Assembly: GCA_963931925.1 (NCBI GenBank)
Contig: OZ007581.1
Location: 18,564,399 to 18,628,398 of the forward strand
Reading direction: 5' to 3'
DNA length: 64,000 nucleotides
Origin: Onchidella celtica
Lineage: Eukaryota; Mollusca; Gastropoda; Systellommatophora; Onchidiidae
In this document: positions 36,561 through 51,102 of the stretch, piece after piece
Position numbering within the stretch: the stretch's first letter is position 1
Layout: the number at the start of each line of letters is the position of its first letter
Translations under genes and position numbers: made by a program
Notes under the pieces: model-generated
The model's input: only the letters and a program-made list of their open reading frames with translations
Database searches by the model: none
Told to the model about the DNA's origin: nothing

Positions 36561-36718
36561 ATGATGATGATGATGATGAAGAGGAAGAAGAAGAAGAAGA
36601 AGCAGAAGACGTCCCTGAAGACGAAAGAAAGACAACACTAAGAAAAGCGAGTTATAGGAGGGCGGTGATCCTTCTGAAACAAAGATCTCAAACCTTCTTT
36701 GTCTCGCACTTCCTAGGC

Positions 36719-37193
36719 CAGAGGTTCTCAACGTGCATGTATTGACACCCCCCCCCCCCCGTAGGCGATTTTGACTTCCTGGAAGGGGGGGGGGGCGAGA
36801 AGGCCGGGGGGGGGGGGGCGAAAACATGAAGGGAAGACAATTTGGGAAAGATACATGTCGGTCATTGACTTGTTGAACAACACGTGCAGATCTGGTTTTT
36901 TTGTTTTTTTAACAGAAAAGGCCTTCCTTTTGTGTGTGCATTTGGTATAGAATGCTGTTTTATGGTGAATTAATTAACACGATTATTCTTATAAATAAAG
37001 CCTTGACTTGAAAAACTTAACATCACACTTTGTGTGCAGTCTGCCTTCTTGTGAGTTGTATCTACTGGGTCTGAGTAGGGTTTGTGTGTGCGTGGGGGGG
37101 GGGGGGGGAGGGGGGGGGGAGAGAATAATGGGGCAATGTCAGAAAATTTGGAGCCTAAGGGGGCGATTGCCTGAAAAAGGTTGAGAATCACCA
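36719..37193. mobile_element. hAT-like MITE with G/C homopolymers
   Basis: The left end CAGAGGTTCTCAAC and right end GGTTGAGAATCACCAT(C)G form an imperfect hAT-type inverted repeat. Subterminal GGCGATT motifs occur at both ends (TAGGCGATTTTGAC; GGGCGATTGCC). The element contains several runs of 11-14 C or G. No clean 8-bp duplication was found. Confidence 0.5.
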
Positions 37194-38817
37194 TCGTAGG
37201 TAATCTCCAAGCCATCTCACCATAGACCCTTTTACAGCATTTTTTTTTTCATTATTAATATTATTTCTCCTTCCTCAGTTTGCTCTCCTTTACCTGAATG
37301 GGTAAAAGATGGTCAAAAGAAATGTTTAATTGTCACAGGAAAAGTAAACATAAAACAAAAGCTTAGCAAAAATCGACCGACAATAGTGAACAAATACCAG
37401 CCTGCTGTCTATTCTTAAGATGTCCCAAATATGCTTAAAGTACTTATTGCACCATGTAAATCCATAACACCCGGGTAATCTTTACATATTTTATATTTGC
37501 ATGCATTTTATGCTAAGAAACGTGGAAAATATGAGCAAATATTAGACATTAAATAAAACGCCATTGATCAAACCCGTGACATAAAACATCTTTGATGAAG
37601 CAAGCAGGTGCTTGACATGCGTGGATTCAACATCTTTAGGGGGACATCTTTTAAGTACGCATGCTGGATTTTGGAGTTTTCTTGTTTTTTTTTTCCAACC
37701 TCCTGTCTCTCCCACCCTGTAAGCTTTTCGTACACTTGCAAACCCGATTTTGTCTATCTAGTCCAGTGTTCAATATTTTGACCCATGCCCTCGATATTCT
37801 GATACTTCTCTGTCTCTTCTTCTAATGAAAATTTGCACGGACTATTCTAACCGTTTCATGAGAAAAATAGTCTACATTAAAATTTGATAATGAAAAAGTC
37901 CTACACTACATGTATACGTTGCTGAGAAATTATAAATGAAACTAAACTTGTAAATCTATAATAGTAAGCTGAAAAGCAAAAAATTATAAGTTTGACGGAA
38001 CCCCCCCCCCCCCCCCACCCCCCACCCCCCCCTTTCCGTTCACGGTACTCTTCCCCCCCCCTTTTTTTTTGTTATACTTATCTTACTTACTTTATACATG
38101 GGCCCTAGGGTTACAAACTGGTGGAAATGTTTTACTGGGATATCTACAACTTTACATGCTAGAAATGTGAGAGACGCTGTTTACCTTCTGCAGACCCATT
38201 GTGAAAGCTGCACATGGAAATTGGGGAGGGGAGGGTGGTGGAGCGTACGTCCGCCTTTTCAATCGTGGCGCTGAGTTAAATCATTTGGTCCTACCCTCTT
38301 GTTTCAACGGAGTAAATTGAATACTGGATATAATAATCTAATACATCAGTCCAACTGTCAATGGGAAGTACCACCCGGGGGAAGTTTTACCTGGGTAAAG
38401 ATATTCCGAGTGTAATTAAAAACATCAAAAAAAAAAACAAAACAGCCATAAATATGACACGGGATGATCAAAGAAAGGTCAAAGTCCGGGTCAAGACTTT
38501 TGCTAAAACAAACCGACCCCTCTCCCCAATCTCCTCCTCCTCCTCTCTCCACCTCTCCTCCCCTTGATTTCTCAGTCTCCTCTCCTCCCCTTGATTTCTC
38601 AGTCTCCTCTCCTCCTTCCCCCCTTTCTTCTCTTCTGACGTCTTTCATTTTTCTTCATTAACTTATTAATTTAGGCCATTGCTAATACTATAATATTATG
38701 AAAGGTATGTACCTATTATTTCGGAATTTGATTTTGTGTCGCTATTGATTGTTGTTGTGCCATGCAGATCATGATAGCGGTGCTGCCCTATCTCCTGGCT
38801 ACAAGCAAAGATACTAA
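37194..38817. other. no gene; C-run and CTCC-rich patches
   Basis: Contains a C-rich tract at 37998-38065 and a duplicated CTTGATTTCTCAGTCTCCTC unit at 38564-38610; no coding support. Confidence 0.4.
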
Positions 38818-39205
38818 AAACGATAAAATGTGACACTCCTTCCTTCGCACCTCTAAAAATAGCGTGCACACAGTTTGCTCGCTGATCTGGGACGGGGCCC
38901 ATGGCGCATGGCATGAAAAGAATCCTTCATATAATGATGACTTATTTTTAATGATGTCGATTTGTTACAGTGCTACTGTAACTGAAAAAATAGCCAGTTT
39001 TCCTTGAGCGATGGAAGTAATAATTACAAAATAAGTGACGTCAATCAAGGTCTACAACGATAGCTGAACAGCGAACAAAATTCAATATTTTCCCTATTTG
39101 CCTTTGTGAAATACGGCGCTATCCTTGACTTCTGCGCTTTTGCAGCTTGGTGGCGTTGCGAACCTGTGCGCACGCTAAGAGCGCTGGCTGTCTCATCTTA
39201 TTGTT
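38818..39205 (+). mobile_element. dispersed repeat family R1, copy 2
   Basis: Homologue of 28480-28857 (see shared motifs there); the ends here read TGTGACACTCC and GGCTGTCTCAT. Confidence 0.65.
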
Positions 39206-39522
39206 TCTAGTGTCTTTGCTACAAGTCACTGTTCTTTGCGTCACCAGAAAATCATTATGCACAGCGCAATGGACCATGCAAGCAGAAGGTTACAATGAGG
39301 CGTTTTAAATCCACTGGGTTTGGATCTGCTCATTGCTTGCTGTAAGTCTGCAGGAAAAATCACCAAACAAGAAAAATCACCAAAAGAAATGATGAAGACG
39401 CCAGAAAAAAACAAGGTTATCATTTTGTAAATATGTTATCGGGGTACAAGACTTCGCGACCTTGGTTTTTGCCATTTTCTGAAAACCTTGAGATTTTTTA
39501 ATTATGTAGAAGAAGTATAACA

Positions 39523-39930
39523 AACGGTCCCCTTAGAATGACAAGATTCCATCTCCACTTTTTGGCTGAACTGAGTTACACACTACACAATAGTTCCACA
39601 GGCCTTCTCCATTGTGTGTCAAAGTATCAAACATATTATGTAAGTCTTACTAAAATTTAAAAAAAAAAGGTAGCCCCAAAAACTATGAGCGCAATGAAAC
39701 TTCCATCATCAATTTCTCAAAAGTTGAGGAAAGGGAGTTAGAATCTTGTCATTATAAGGAGACAAAATGAACACTTTAGCACAGTCATGTTTAAAATGCG
39801 CTGTGGCACTTATCAAGCTGTTTCACAGTTCTCGAACTCCCTTATCATAATACAAATGCCGCTAGCGTTTCACGTCAAAATTCTCAGTTGCCCAAAAAGT
39901 GGAGCTGGAGCCAACAAGAACTAATGTCGC
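39523..39930. mobile_element. MITE family R2, copy 2
   Basis: Inverted ends TCCATCTCCACTTTTTGGC (left) and GCCCAAAAAGTGGAGCTGGA (right); interior GCTGTGGCACTTATCAAG is shared with the other R2 copies. Confidence 0.7.
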
Positions 39931-40217
39931 GACTTGCCTAAGACTACATAATTGTGTTTCAACAATGTCTCAGTGTCTCAAATCCTCCTTTGCTTATATG
40001 TATGTATCCCAGTAGGCCCTACATCCATTATGCTCACTCCACCCCTTCCAACTTGTTTTTAAAGTCTTTTTTTTTATTTAGCTTATCAATAATAATACCA
40101 CAGCCTGTCACAGGGATACTGAAATCCTAGTGTTAATAATAATAACATTAGTAATAATAATAATGAACACATGACTCCTTCCTTGTCTTTGAGTTAGTCT
40201 ATAATTAAAATGGCAAA

Positions 40218-40893
<676 letters not shown>

Positions 40894-40899
40894 ATGTAC

Positions 40900-43800
40900 C
40901 AAGGGTGTCATATCTGTAAATCAGACAGCTGACAGACTCATTCCTGCTACAGCCTGTGTCTTCTACATAATGTATCTCCAGAGTCTTGCCAACCACGCCA
41001 GGCTCCCACCTAGAACACAGGCATGACACAGGAGGCCAAATCAGAAATGAAGTCATATTTGACCATAGGGTTACAATGTAATAAATATTAGCATTAATCC
41101 CGGCAATGCTTGGGATAAACCTTTACTCCCTCCCCTCCCTTTCCTTTCCCGCATACCCTCTTCTTCCCTTCCCCTCCCCATTTCTCCTCCCCACGTGCAC
41201 CTCTTCTCCTCTCTCTCTCCACCTCTCATTCTTTTCATCTTTCCTTCCATGGCCGTAATAATCAGTTTCCTTCTCCTATTTTTTTAATTTTGTTTAACTC
41301 TTTGTGTGCCATGAATTGTTTCCACGTTTGCTGACACAGGAAGAAAATAGTGGTAGAGATGAATGAAGACTGACTACAGCAACATCTATTAATAGAAAGT
41401 CGACTTCCTGTCTTCCAGAAACAAAATAGACTAGCATTCTTGTGCACCGATACATCGGTGATTAGCGTAAATTTGACCAGTAGAAAAACCCATATATCGG
41501 TGACTGGCACACAAAGAGTCAAAGGTAGTCTTTGTGAGGGCGCACTCCTAGCCGCGGTGCCAAAGGTACCAAAATTTCCAAAGTGCCCAGGCCCAGCCGC
41601 CATGCAAAGTAGGGGGGGGGGGGGTTGGAAGCAAGGATGGATACCGTGCGATCAACAACAACAACGCAATATTTGATGACGCAGGTAAAACAAGTGGATA
41701 TCTATAAACCTAGACTGCTCAGGGTTAAAAAAAAAAAAAAGGTTCTAATCCGAAATCGTTAGTTGATAAGTTACAGTGTTTCGTACCATTTTCAAATTTT
41801 TGCGAAACGGCTACCAAGAGTTCACCTCAGATTTTTAGCTAAATGAAACAACTAGAAACGCAAATTTTCCATGAATTTGCAAATTAAGTGTTTTGCTTTT
41901 GCAAAAACAGTTTACGAGGGCGTCACTCAGCCAACAATCTTACGAATATCCGACAGGCATTCGCCTGCAACCGCCTAAAGTGGAGCCAGCTGGTGCAGCG
42001 TTCGTCACTGCAGCGCCCCTACGACCCCCGGCGGGTTATGGGATCAGTGACAGTGTCACTGACAGGTTTGAGGCCAAGTTCACCTAAATAGGAATTACAT
42101 CGTTCTTACATAGATCCGCTAGTTACAAAATCGTCCCTTTGGTGTAAGGAGTCGGCCCCTACGATAATCTTACCATTTCTAGGGAAATCCTACTCAAAAT
42201 CTACATGTGATTGATGTAGGAATGCTGGCACTGGCAGGGCATGTTCTGCGTTAATATAACCAGGTGATCTACACGCGCATCGCTACAAGTTTTAAACAAG
42301 TGTGCATAGGCGTGGGAAAGAAAAATCTCAGGTATTCTTTTCTTCACCGAATCACTCATGTGCATTTTCAACAACATTAGTCTCATCCAGAATAAATGCC
42401 TAATTGCAGTTTCCACTAGACTGTACTATCATCTTTGGCCTCTGCAATCGAAGGGAGGTAAAAGTGAAATCATTTCAATATCTCGTTACCTGCCTCACTC
42501 ATTGACTTTGTTCCTCCCCCCCCCCCCTTTAGTCTTCGTGAACATAAGTACGTATCTTAAGCAACCAAAAGCCTCAGTTTTACCGGCAATCATTCACACT
42601 AAGTAGTATTCTCCACAGCATCCGCTCCGTTCCGTTATTTTAAAGCAAAGTGACGTATGAAAAAGTAAAAACAGTCTTTGCCTCTGTGTACTTGTACACG
42701 GCATCCATTCCGCTCCGCGTCTCACCGCTATAGAGGCTAAGAAGTTTTCATACGTCATTTTTCGTAAGAAAAAAAATAAAATAACGGACGGCAGCGGATG
42801 GTGTGGTCCAAGACCACAAAAAGTGACATTTCTTCCGGATTCATCCGCGATCATTTAATTATCAGTTTTAGAATGGGAATTACACAAACAGAGCAGTTTC
42901 CATAGAGGGCACAGAGTAACACACTGAATCAAGTCTGTTTTGCCACGGTTTCGACTCAGATTTGAACTCTGTTCGAATCACAGACTAATACATTAACCAG
43001 ACTGGAAACACGAGCTTCGGGCTGTGTCGTTTTTTAAGGAATTTCCCGAGCGGCGAATGGTCGCCGCTCGGGAAATCCCGATTCTAGTTCTATCTGCAAT
43101 AGAAATCTCTTTTTATTTGTCAAGATTGGTTGTACATGTATTAATAATGCATTAACTTGCCTATCCTTTCTGTTAATATGTTATTTATAATTTTATAAAT
43201 TTCTTGCAGATTATGTTCACATCTGCTCCGGTGTCGACAAGGAAACGAATGTTGTGGTTGTTAATCTTGAATTGAGCTGTTATCCTGTTGTTCTTTGATT
43301 TATCGTTGTCTACTGCAAAAAGCCATGCTGTACTCGTAGACTCTTCTTCTTGTGTCTCCATTGTTTCTGTACTTGCACAGGTTTCTGAAAGGCACAGATT
43401 TATTTTCATACATTTTGCTCGAAAATGATTTCTTCCTTTGCAGGCTGAGCACGTTTTTCCCCATGCTGGGCATAGTTCCTTTTGTCTAGGGTGGCTTTTA
43501 CCACAATATCTGCAGTTTGCCAACATGATTGGTTTTTGCTTTGATGATGACTGTCTCGGTGGCTGGCTAACAGCCTCAATCTTCCTTTCTTGAGAGGTTG
43601 TGTTCATTTCCTGGACATGTAATGTTGATTGCTCCACTGCTCGACAAATTTGAATTGTCTTGTTGAGGTCTAACTCTACTTCTCTTAAGAGGCGTTCCTG
43701 CAACTTTTTCTCAACAGTAAAAACTATTTTGTCTCTCAACATCCTGTCTTTGTCTTTGAAATTGCATGAGTTTGCTCGAGCTCTCAATTCTGTTACAAAT

Positions 43801-46800
43801 GAATCAAATGGAACACTGATGGGAGTGTTCCAGAAACGATATGACTGTAGTACTTCATTTGTTTTGGGGTTACAGTATTCTTCTAACTTTTGGAGGATTT
43901 TCCCAGGATTTTGCCTGTCTTCAAAGAACAGAAGAAACCCAGACGTTGTCGAAGAACTACAGAAGCATAAAATGACAATCAAGAAATGTTTCAATAAAAG
44001 AGCTCACGAGCTACCACCCATTTGCACAAACTCCCCAGTGTACTACCAAAACCCTGAAAGGAAAAAGTGGGAAAGTGGTATAATAACGGCAGCTCCAAAA
44101 GACAGTTCCAAATCATACCAGATCACTGGAGAAAATGGAGGACACTTTGTGAGAAACAGAGTACACATCAGACACAAGAGAACGCCATTCTCACCCCAAG
44201 TACCAACAGAGGTGTACACAGAACCGAACCCAGACCGAACATCAAATGATACTCCCTCAGTGACACAGACACCATCGGAAAATAACCCAATGGCAATGGA
44301 ACCTAGAAGGTCAACCAGGGAGCGCTTCAGACCAAATTGGATGAAAGACTTTGTTCGCTAAAACTATAACAGTTTCCACCTGCAATGACAAATTTACTTT
44401 TGTTCTGTGTTAGTGTTAATTTAAATTACATTGTTGTTGGTTTTTTTTTTACTAATCTCATCAAAGTATGATGTGAACGACTCTTATTTTCAACACTCAT
44501 TACATATTACACATTACACATAATTCACAGAATTGTTTATCCTGAGAAAAGAGGATGTTAATATGTTATTTATAATTTTATAAATTTGCGACACTTACAC
44601 AATGTTTAGGCACTCGTCTGTAATTGAGAGTACAGTCCCTTGTGCAGACAACCGGAATAAACAGGACACCTTGAAATCTGTTCTACACTCTCGTTCATCT
44701 ACATGTTTAATTAACACTTTCATTTTATTGTCTACATCTGCCTTTTTTTATTGTTATAAATGATGACCGTATGGACTTTTAGCGACCACTGCATTGTAGC
44801 TATGCTCAAGCCTCGGACGCGACCTAAACCTAAAATGGCGGACCTTTCGCTGTTTTGTGACGTCACACAATGGGATCATCCAGTCTGGGTTATTTATTAG
44901 TCTGTGGTTCGAATCAATTAGCCAGGTAGACTTGTTTCTGTCCCACTAGTGCCCGAGGTCCTCTCCCCAGGCAACAAAAACCGAGCCAAAAACAAGACTT
45001 GATTCAATGCGCTATGGCCGTAGTGAAATTTACTGACCTCAGAAATGCACAGTTTTCAACAGTGTTAGAAGAAAGGTCGACGCCATTTGACGTGAAAAAG
45101 ATGTTGTGACGCAGGGACAGTCCAGTGAAGCAGAATCCCAGGTTCAACTTCTCGTTCCAAATGTTTCCATAGAGCTTCAGGGTACAATTGGTCATGTCGG
45201 CATCAAACATTTCACCATGAAAGGCAATGGACATTTCCACCGGCTCTAAAGAATCAACACAGTACCAACATGCGATGTATTAGCTAAAAGATAAATAGAG
45301 GAAGATTACTATATCTCTACTGTCAAATCGTAAGCTCAGATCAACATGCCAGACGAGAATTTGGAAAGGACTGGTTGCACTATGAATGGTGTGCCGATCA
45401 TTTTTACTATGAAAGTGGCAAGAACAGGTCTACATTACTGCATGATACTGTATCTTAACGCAGTGGAAATTTACGGGGGGGGGGGGGCGCATGGGTGGCT
45501 TGGAGTTAAGAGTTTAAATATTAATTATTCTACGTTACATGTATTTTGAAACCATATTGCCTTTTCTATTCTTCTTAGAGGTAAGCCAAACCACGCCCCA
45601 TCACACGAAAACACTATTCACCACCCACTGAGCACGGCTGTACAGCCAGTGAGTAGTGTTACAGGGTGCTGCATAGTAATTTGGTGGCGAGTCACCAATC
45701 TGGGGCCCAAGCCAGCCTTGACCTGGCTTATATCTCCTATCCTGTGTCCTGGGTGGTGGTGTCGGGTGTACGAAATTTCAAGTTGAATCTCCAACTTACC
45801 GTAAACTTTGGGTAAAGTAAATCCAGCGAAACTCGACATAGACTCATTGTTCGGCCTGCGGGCGATCACGCGAGCTTGAGACATCTCCATCCTAGCTGTG
45901 ACATTGACCGCGAAGAAAATATATCTTTCGTCTTCACGTGTACAACGGCACAATTCTGTATTGTCTGCGCAGTCCAGTGTGCAGATCTGCAAATAGTATA
46001 ACACCGTGGTGCAATATTGGCCCTTTTCTTGCTCGACGCCACAGTCAAAATGAAGGTTTCAAAAATTATAAAATTCATTTTCTTAAGTCTAAATTAATCC
46101 AGCCCAATCGCTTTTATTTCGACCGATGGTGTTGATTCAAGTTTCAGATATTTTTAAATAAAAAGTTGTAAATAGATCTATGTAAAATACAATAATCCTT
46201 GTTTTGGCTCCCTGCATGCAGTTAAGTCTACCACACCGGAAACGATATTATTAATACGTTCAATTTCCGTGGACGCAATTTCTCTACAAGAAATGAGTGC
46301 GGAGTGCTCTGGTGCGCATGAAATCTTAGAATATGGGAAGCTTTCTAGACCAAAAAGAGAGAGATAGAACGTTGGGTTCACAGGTTTATACCTGATAATG
46401 CCGGGGACCTCGACTAGTCGATAAATAAATAGATTAATCAATACAGCAGAGACATGTTAATATGTTGTTGTTCTTGTTGTTGCTACTTTTGTGTGCGTGC
46501 GTGTGTGTGTGTGTGTGTGTCATATCGGTGACTTAGTTCTTGTTTGTTCCAACTCCACTTTTTGCACAACTGAGAAATTCGAGGTTAAACGTTTTGTGGC
46601 TATAGTATTATGGCAATGAGTTAGTACAATAAATCGGAACTGTGTAACAGCAGCTTGATAAGTGCCACAACGCATTTTAAACACATATCAAAGTGTGCAT
46701 TTGATATGCCTCTTCTACATACTAAAAGATCTCCAGTGTGCAGAAAAATGGAGATAGAACAAAACCAGAACTGAAGTCGCTATGTATTAAAAGTGATCTA

Positions 46801-47182
46801 CATCTTTCCTGCCCTCCTTAGCACGCTTCGGGAAGTAGCTGATAATGGTAGCTGAAACACTCTCTGTTTGTTCCTTGACCAGACCTCCATGGAAAATAAT
46901 GTTGTCTCGGCCCGCAAGAAAACCGTTTCTACAGCTGGCCCATTCAAAATGCAGATCAATAGGGAGTGGGTTCAGTTCTTCACCAGCAACACCTGCAAAA
47001 TTAGAGAGCAGCCCTTGGGAAATCATAGCAAAGTCAAAAATACAATTCACTGACTCCAGAGTCACAGGATGTACAATAATAGACAGATAGATAGATATAC
47101 TGACAGGTAGAGAGAGAGAGAGAGACACACAGAGAGAGAGAGAGAGAGAGAAGTGAGAAGGAGAGAGAGAGAGTGTGGGAAG

Positions 47183-47232
<50 letters not shown>

Positions 47233-50200
47233 CAGACAGATGCCAAGATAGATAGATAGATTATACAATATGAATCTTTTGTCTCTTCACACAATAATGT
47301 AAATTAGACACCTGAAACAATGAAGACAATGTTGCGACTCTGTGATTTCTCTGAAAAAACAGGAAGAAAACAGATGTTAGAGGTAGGAGGAATGTTTATA
47401 AACGTTTATATTACCAAGAGCAAGAGGCAGTATTAACATCGATATACAAGTCCAAGAAATATAAAATCCCTTCCATTAGGGAGGTATCATACTGAGCCCG
47501 GAATGTCACACACAGCTGTTGGCAGGCCAAATATGCACACCTTAACTTTCTGTACTCCCTCAGTAAATCCGAAAAGATCCTATCATACTAAGCTCGGTCA
47601 GGCAGTCAGCTTCTGCCAGCCTTTCCTGGGAGTACGTTTTGCTTGCAGCTACTGACTGTGACTTTTCGGGGCTAGTATGCCCCCCCCCCCTTAGCTTTAC
47701 TGTGAAATAATAATGATGCAAAATTTCGAACAAATCCAACAAATAAGTTTTGGAGAAAATCGATTTTGGTCCCGCTCATTCTAAAAACGACGCACTATAG
47801 GTAGAATGCGCATGACGTCACAGAGTTTTTGTTTTGTACTTCCGCCAAACAAGATGGCGGGTGGATCAGCTGATGAGTGTAACTTCGAGATGTGTCTAAG
47901 CGGTTAAAATGCCTGCTAGTTGCATTGCAGTTGACTTTTGTGACAGGGGTGGAAAGGATGTATCCAAACTGGTCCGATTCCCTACCATCCGTGTAAACAA
48001 GAGAAAGGAAGTGAAAGAATTGACCGAACGTCTCCCATGTGCGTAGACACACGTGCCATTGTTTACAGTAGTGAACTCGCCGCCGATTGGTTCGCGACGC
48101 CTTAAGTGGGTCCGGACAGACAAGATGGTGGATATGCACATTCTACCTATAGGTGGAACTTGCGTCGCCGGGTGGACACACCCCCGCCGCCATTTTGTTA
48201 GACCAGGCGGGTTTGTTTACTTCGGCTTCGCTTTAGGAAACATGGATCCTGTGAGTGCACAGAGGTTTTGTGACAAGTTTAAACAATGGGGTTGACCCAG
48301 ACACTGTGCCAGACTGTGAGTGGAACAAAGATGTGTCTGTATTTCCTCCCATCACACATGCTGAGATGTTTTCGTAGTACTTACTGTCAGTGCCTACACC
48401 CACGAGCTGTTCAAGGCAAATTCTGGAATTACCACCCCATACCTCTCAGTATTACCGTTTTATTTTAATGTTCTCCCCCATCGCTAACCTTAAAATGGAT
48501 TAGATCTATCAAATGTGGACACTTGATATTAAATTAGTGGAGGAATCATAATCATCGAGTAGACTGGATCTAGATCTAGATTCTAGATCTTAATCGGGGA
48601 GTGACGGTGTGGGTGTTGTTTTAGCAACAACTATATCAAGGTGTTATAGGCCCTAGTTAGTATTGTGATATCAAATTAGGTTTGGAATATTAGGCCTACA
48701 CCATCGGATTCAATAGCTTTGCCCAAGAAACCATAGGATTTTAGTACCACAATGTACACATTCAGGTTAAGACACAACATGGTTAGGTTACAGCCATTTT
48801 CCTACATTACATTTATATCTATATCTAGATCTAGATAGACTAATGTATTAATTATGTAGGCACTAGTTTGACTCATTCACTGGATCCAACATATTTTTTC
48901 ATGCTCGGTGGTAGGTGGTAGATATGTCTATATGAGCAACATTGTAACCCTGCATTCGGAACTCCTTCCAAACCAAACCCCTTCATAGCATTTCCCGGTC
49001 AGGAACTGGACTAAGCCTAAGGTCTAGGGTTAGAGTTAATTTGTGTCCAAGTGGCAGTTTCTTTGTTCATTTTGATCCTTCCTGCATCACAGGATTAGAA
49101 AAAATAACCTTGTGGTGAACTTTTACTGTTTTGTTCTAGATGTCTTTTCGGCCGATGGCCTTTATCTCCACTCTCTCCTTCGCCTTTCTGATAAACGCTC
49201 AGTGGCCTCGCCCCCATTCTTTCTTATATTAGGAATAGAAAACATTCTTCGTCCAAGTTTGTATTTGTTGGTGCAGCCAAACTCTGCACACAAGTGCGGC
49301 ATCTCGTTATACAGTCTCACCCACGTCTATGCACTCGCTATCAGTCTAAGGCCGTGTTTATAGTGGCGGCGGGTGGCGGGTTGCCGCCGCGTTGCCGAGA
49401 CGGGGTAAATCGCGGCGGAACACTCGCGCCGAATGATGGTGTACATAGTAAAGCGGGAACAGCAGCACGTGGCCTCGCTACAACACAGACAATATGGCGT
49501 CCTCATTTGAAGAAGATTTTTTGTGGTTAGATAGCAGTTTAACAAGGTTTCTTTTACCGGGCATGGGAAGAAGAAGGACAAGTAGCGTCCACGAAATAAA
49601 CAAGAGAAGATCCATTGACGGTGAATACCACCACCTTTTCCAGCAACTTAAAGTTTACCCAGAGAGATTTCATTCCTATACGCGAATGGATCTTAATACA
49701 TTCAACTACATTTTAAAGAAAGTGGAATCCAAGTTGATCAAGACATGGTGCAACTTGCACGAACCAATTTTGCCTGAGGAGCGGCTGGTTGTAACCTTGA
49801 GGTGAGTGTGGTTTTAAGATGAATTATAACTTTTTGTCACAGTTGTTAAATTTCTGGAATTGGTTTTACCAGTTTTGATTTTACACAATACATTGAATAA
49901 TTAGCAGAGGAAAGCGATGAATTTTATTTTCAAAAATTTATTTTCTTAATCTTTTTAAGAAGAAACCAAATAAAATATATATACATTCTCAACATCAATG
50001 TGAGGTGTTATAAAGACCATTAACATTTCATGATAATTGGACAATTTGAAACGGTATTACAAGTCATATTGGGTGACTTGACTCCCTGAATGGAAATGAA
50101 CGAAAACAAAAATCAAAATTCAAAGTAACAAAAATAGAAAACTGGATTAGAAATCAGTGATTCCACTGGTCGGGTAAGTTTTTGCAGCTGTCATTAGAGG

Positions 50201-51062
50201 ACTGGTAGTTATCGGTTGATGGACAGTAATTGTAGGATCTGTATACCGGGAGGTGTGTTGTTGCTGCTGCTGACGTTTGTCCATTGCTGCTTTGGCTGGT
50301 AGCTGTTCCATACGTGAATTCGTCAACTAGCATTTGAACTCTGCTTCGAAAAGCCATCTTTCTTTCAACTGGAATGTTTTTGACATACGGGATAAGAGAC
50401 TTAAAAAATAGAAGATCGTCATCGTTGTCGTTCTGACTTTGGCATCTCTCAGTAAGCAATTTTATTTTTTGCTGCTCCAGATTGAGTAATTTATCATATT
50501 GGTTGCTGTTCGTTTTTGCACAAAACTCCACTTTTCGCTTTTTACCTCTGGAATTTGGAGGAGGCGTTGGGCACAGTGATGTTTCCGTTAATGTGGGGCT
50601 GGTAGTATCAGATATTTTGTCGTCAGCTTAGGTTTGGACGTTGCGGTTTATGCTCGTAATTTCCGAATCGACGCTTGGAACAGGACTTGCTGATTCCAAG
50701 ACCTGGAAACTGTGCAGGGAGTCTCCTGCTTCAGTATCTACTTCATTCACAGTGTGGACAAGACTACCAAGAGAGCCCGAGCATTTCCTCGGTGCCACAA
50801 TGTCCTTTAGAAAAAGCATCTGTTTGAAGTATTGCCATTTCGATGTCCATGATTGACAATCAGCACTGTCCCCTGCACGACTCACAGGTTTCTTGGAGTA
50901 CTCTGTCCCAAAGTAGTCTTCCACTTCTTTCGCAGCACCGCATCTGCAAAAACGAAAAACAAAGACAGCTTTTATTTTTTGTAGGCCTACACGTATGTAT
51001 TATATGGTTTCTAAATGGGCTACTCAATTCCAGTGCTATAGTAGTAGGCCCTGGTACCGGTA

Positions 51063-51102
<40 letters not shown>

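Larger units (their letters stand above)
43171..44703 (+). mobile_element. rearranged Ty3/gypsy remnant
   Basis: Order on the + strand: the first about 32 bases of an LTR (TGTTAATATGTTATTTATAA), an inverted gag-protease block (to about 43920), a forward integrase C-terminus (43925-44361), a purine-rich tract (GAGAAAAGAGGA, 44544-44555) and a full short LTR (44556-44703). The two LTR starts are identical for 31 bases. The gag-protease block is head-to-head with the integrase tail, so the element has suffered an internal inversion and deletion. No matching target duplication is seen. Confidence 0.7.

Noticed and set aside
38101..38125. CTAGGGTTACAAAC resembling the start of the TA-flanked MITE at 31714
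   Set aside because: Only about 14 bases match and no partner terminus follows; likely chance.
43660..43924. N-terminal part of the 233-residue + strand ORF
   Set aside because: It is antisense to the gag fragment; only the part from about 43925 is integrase-like.
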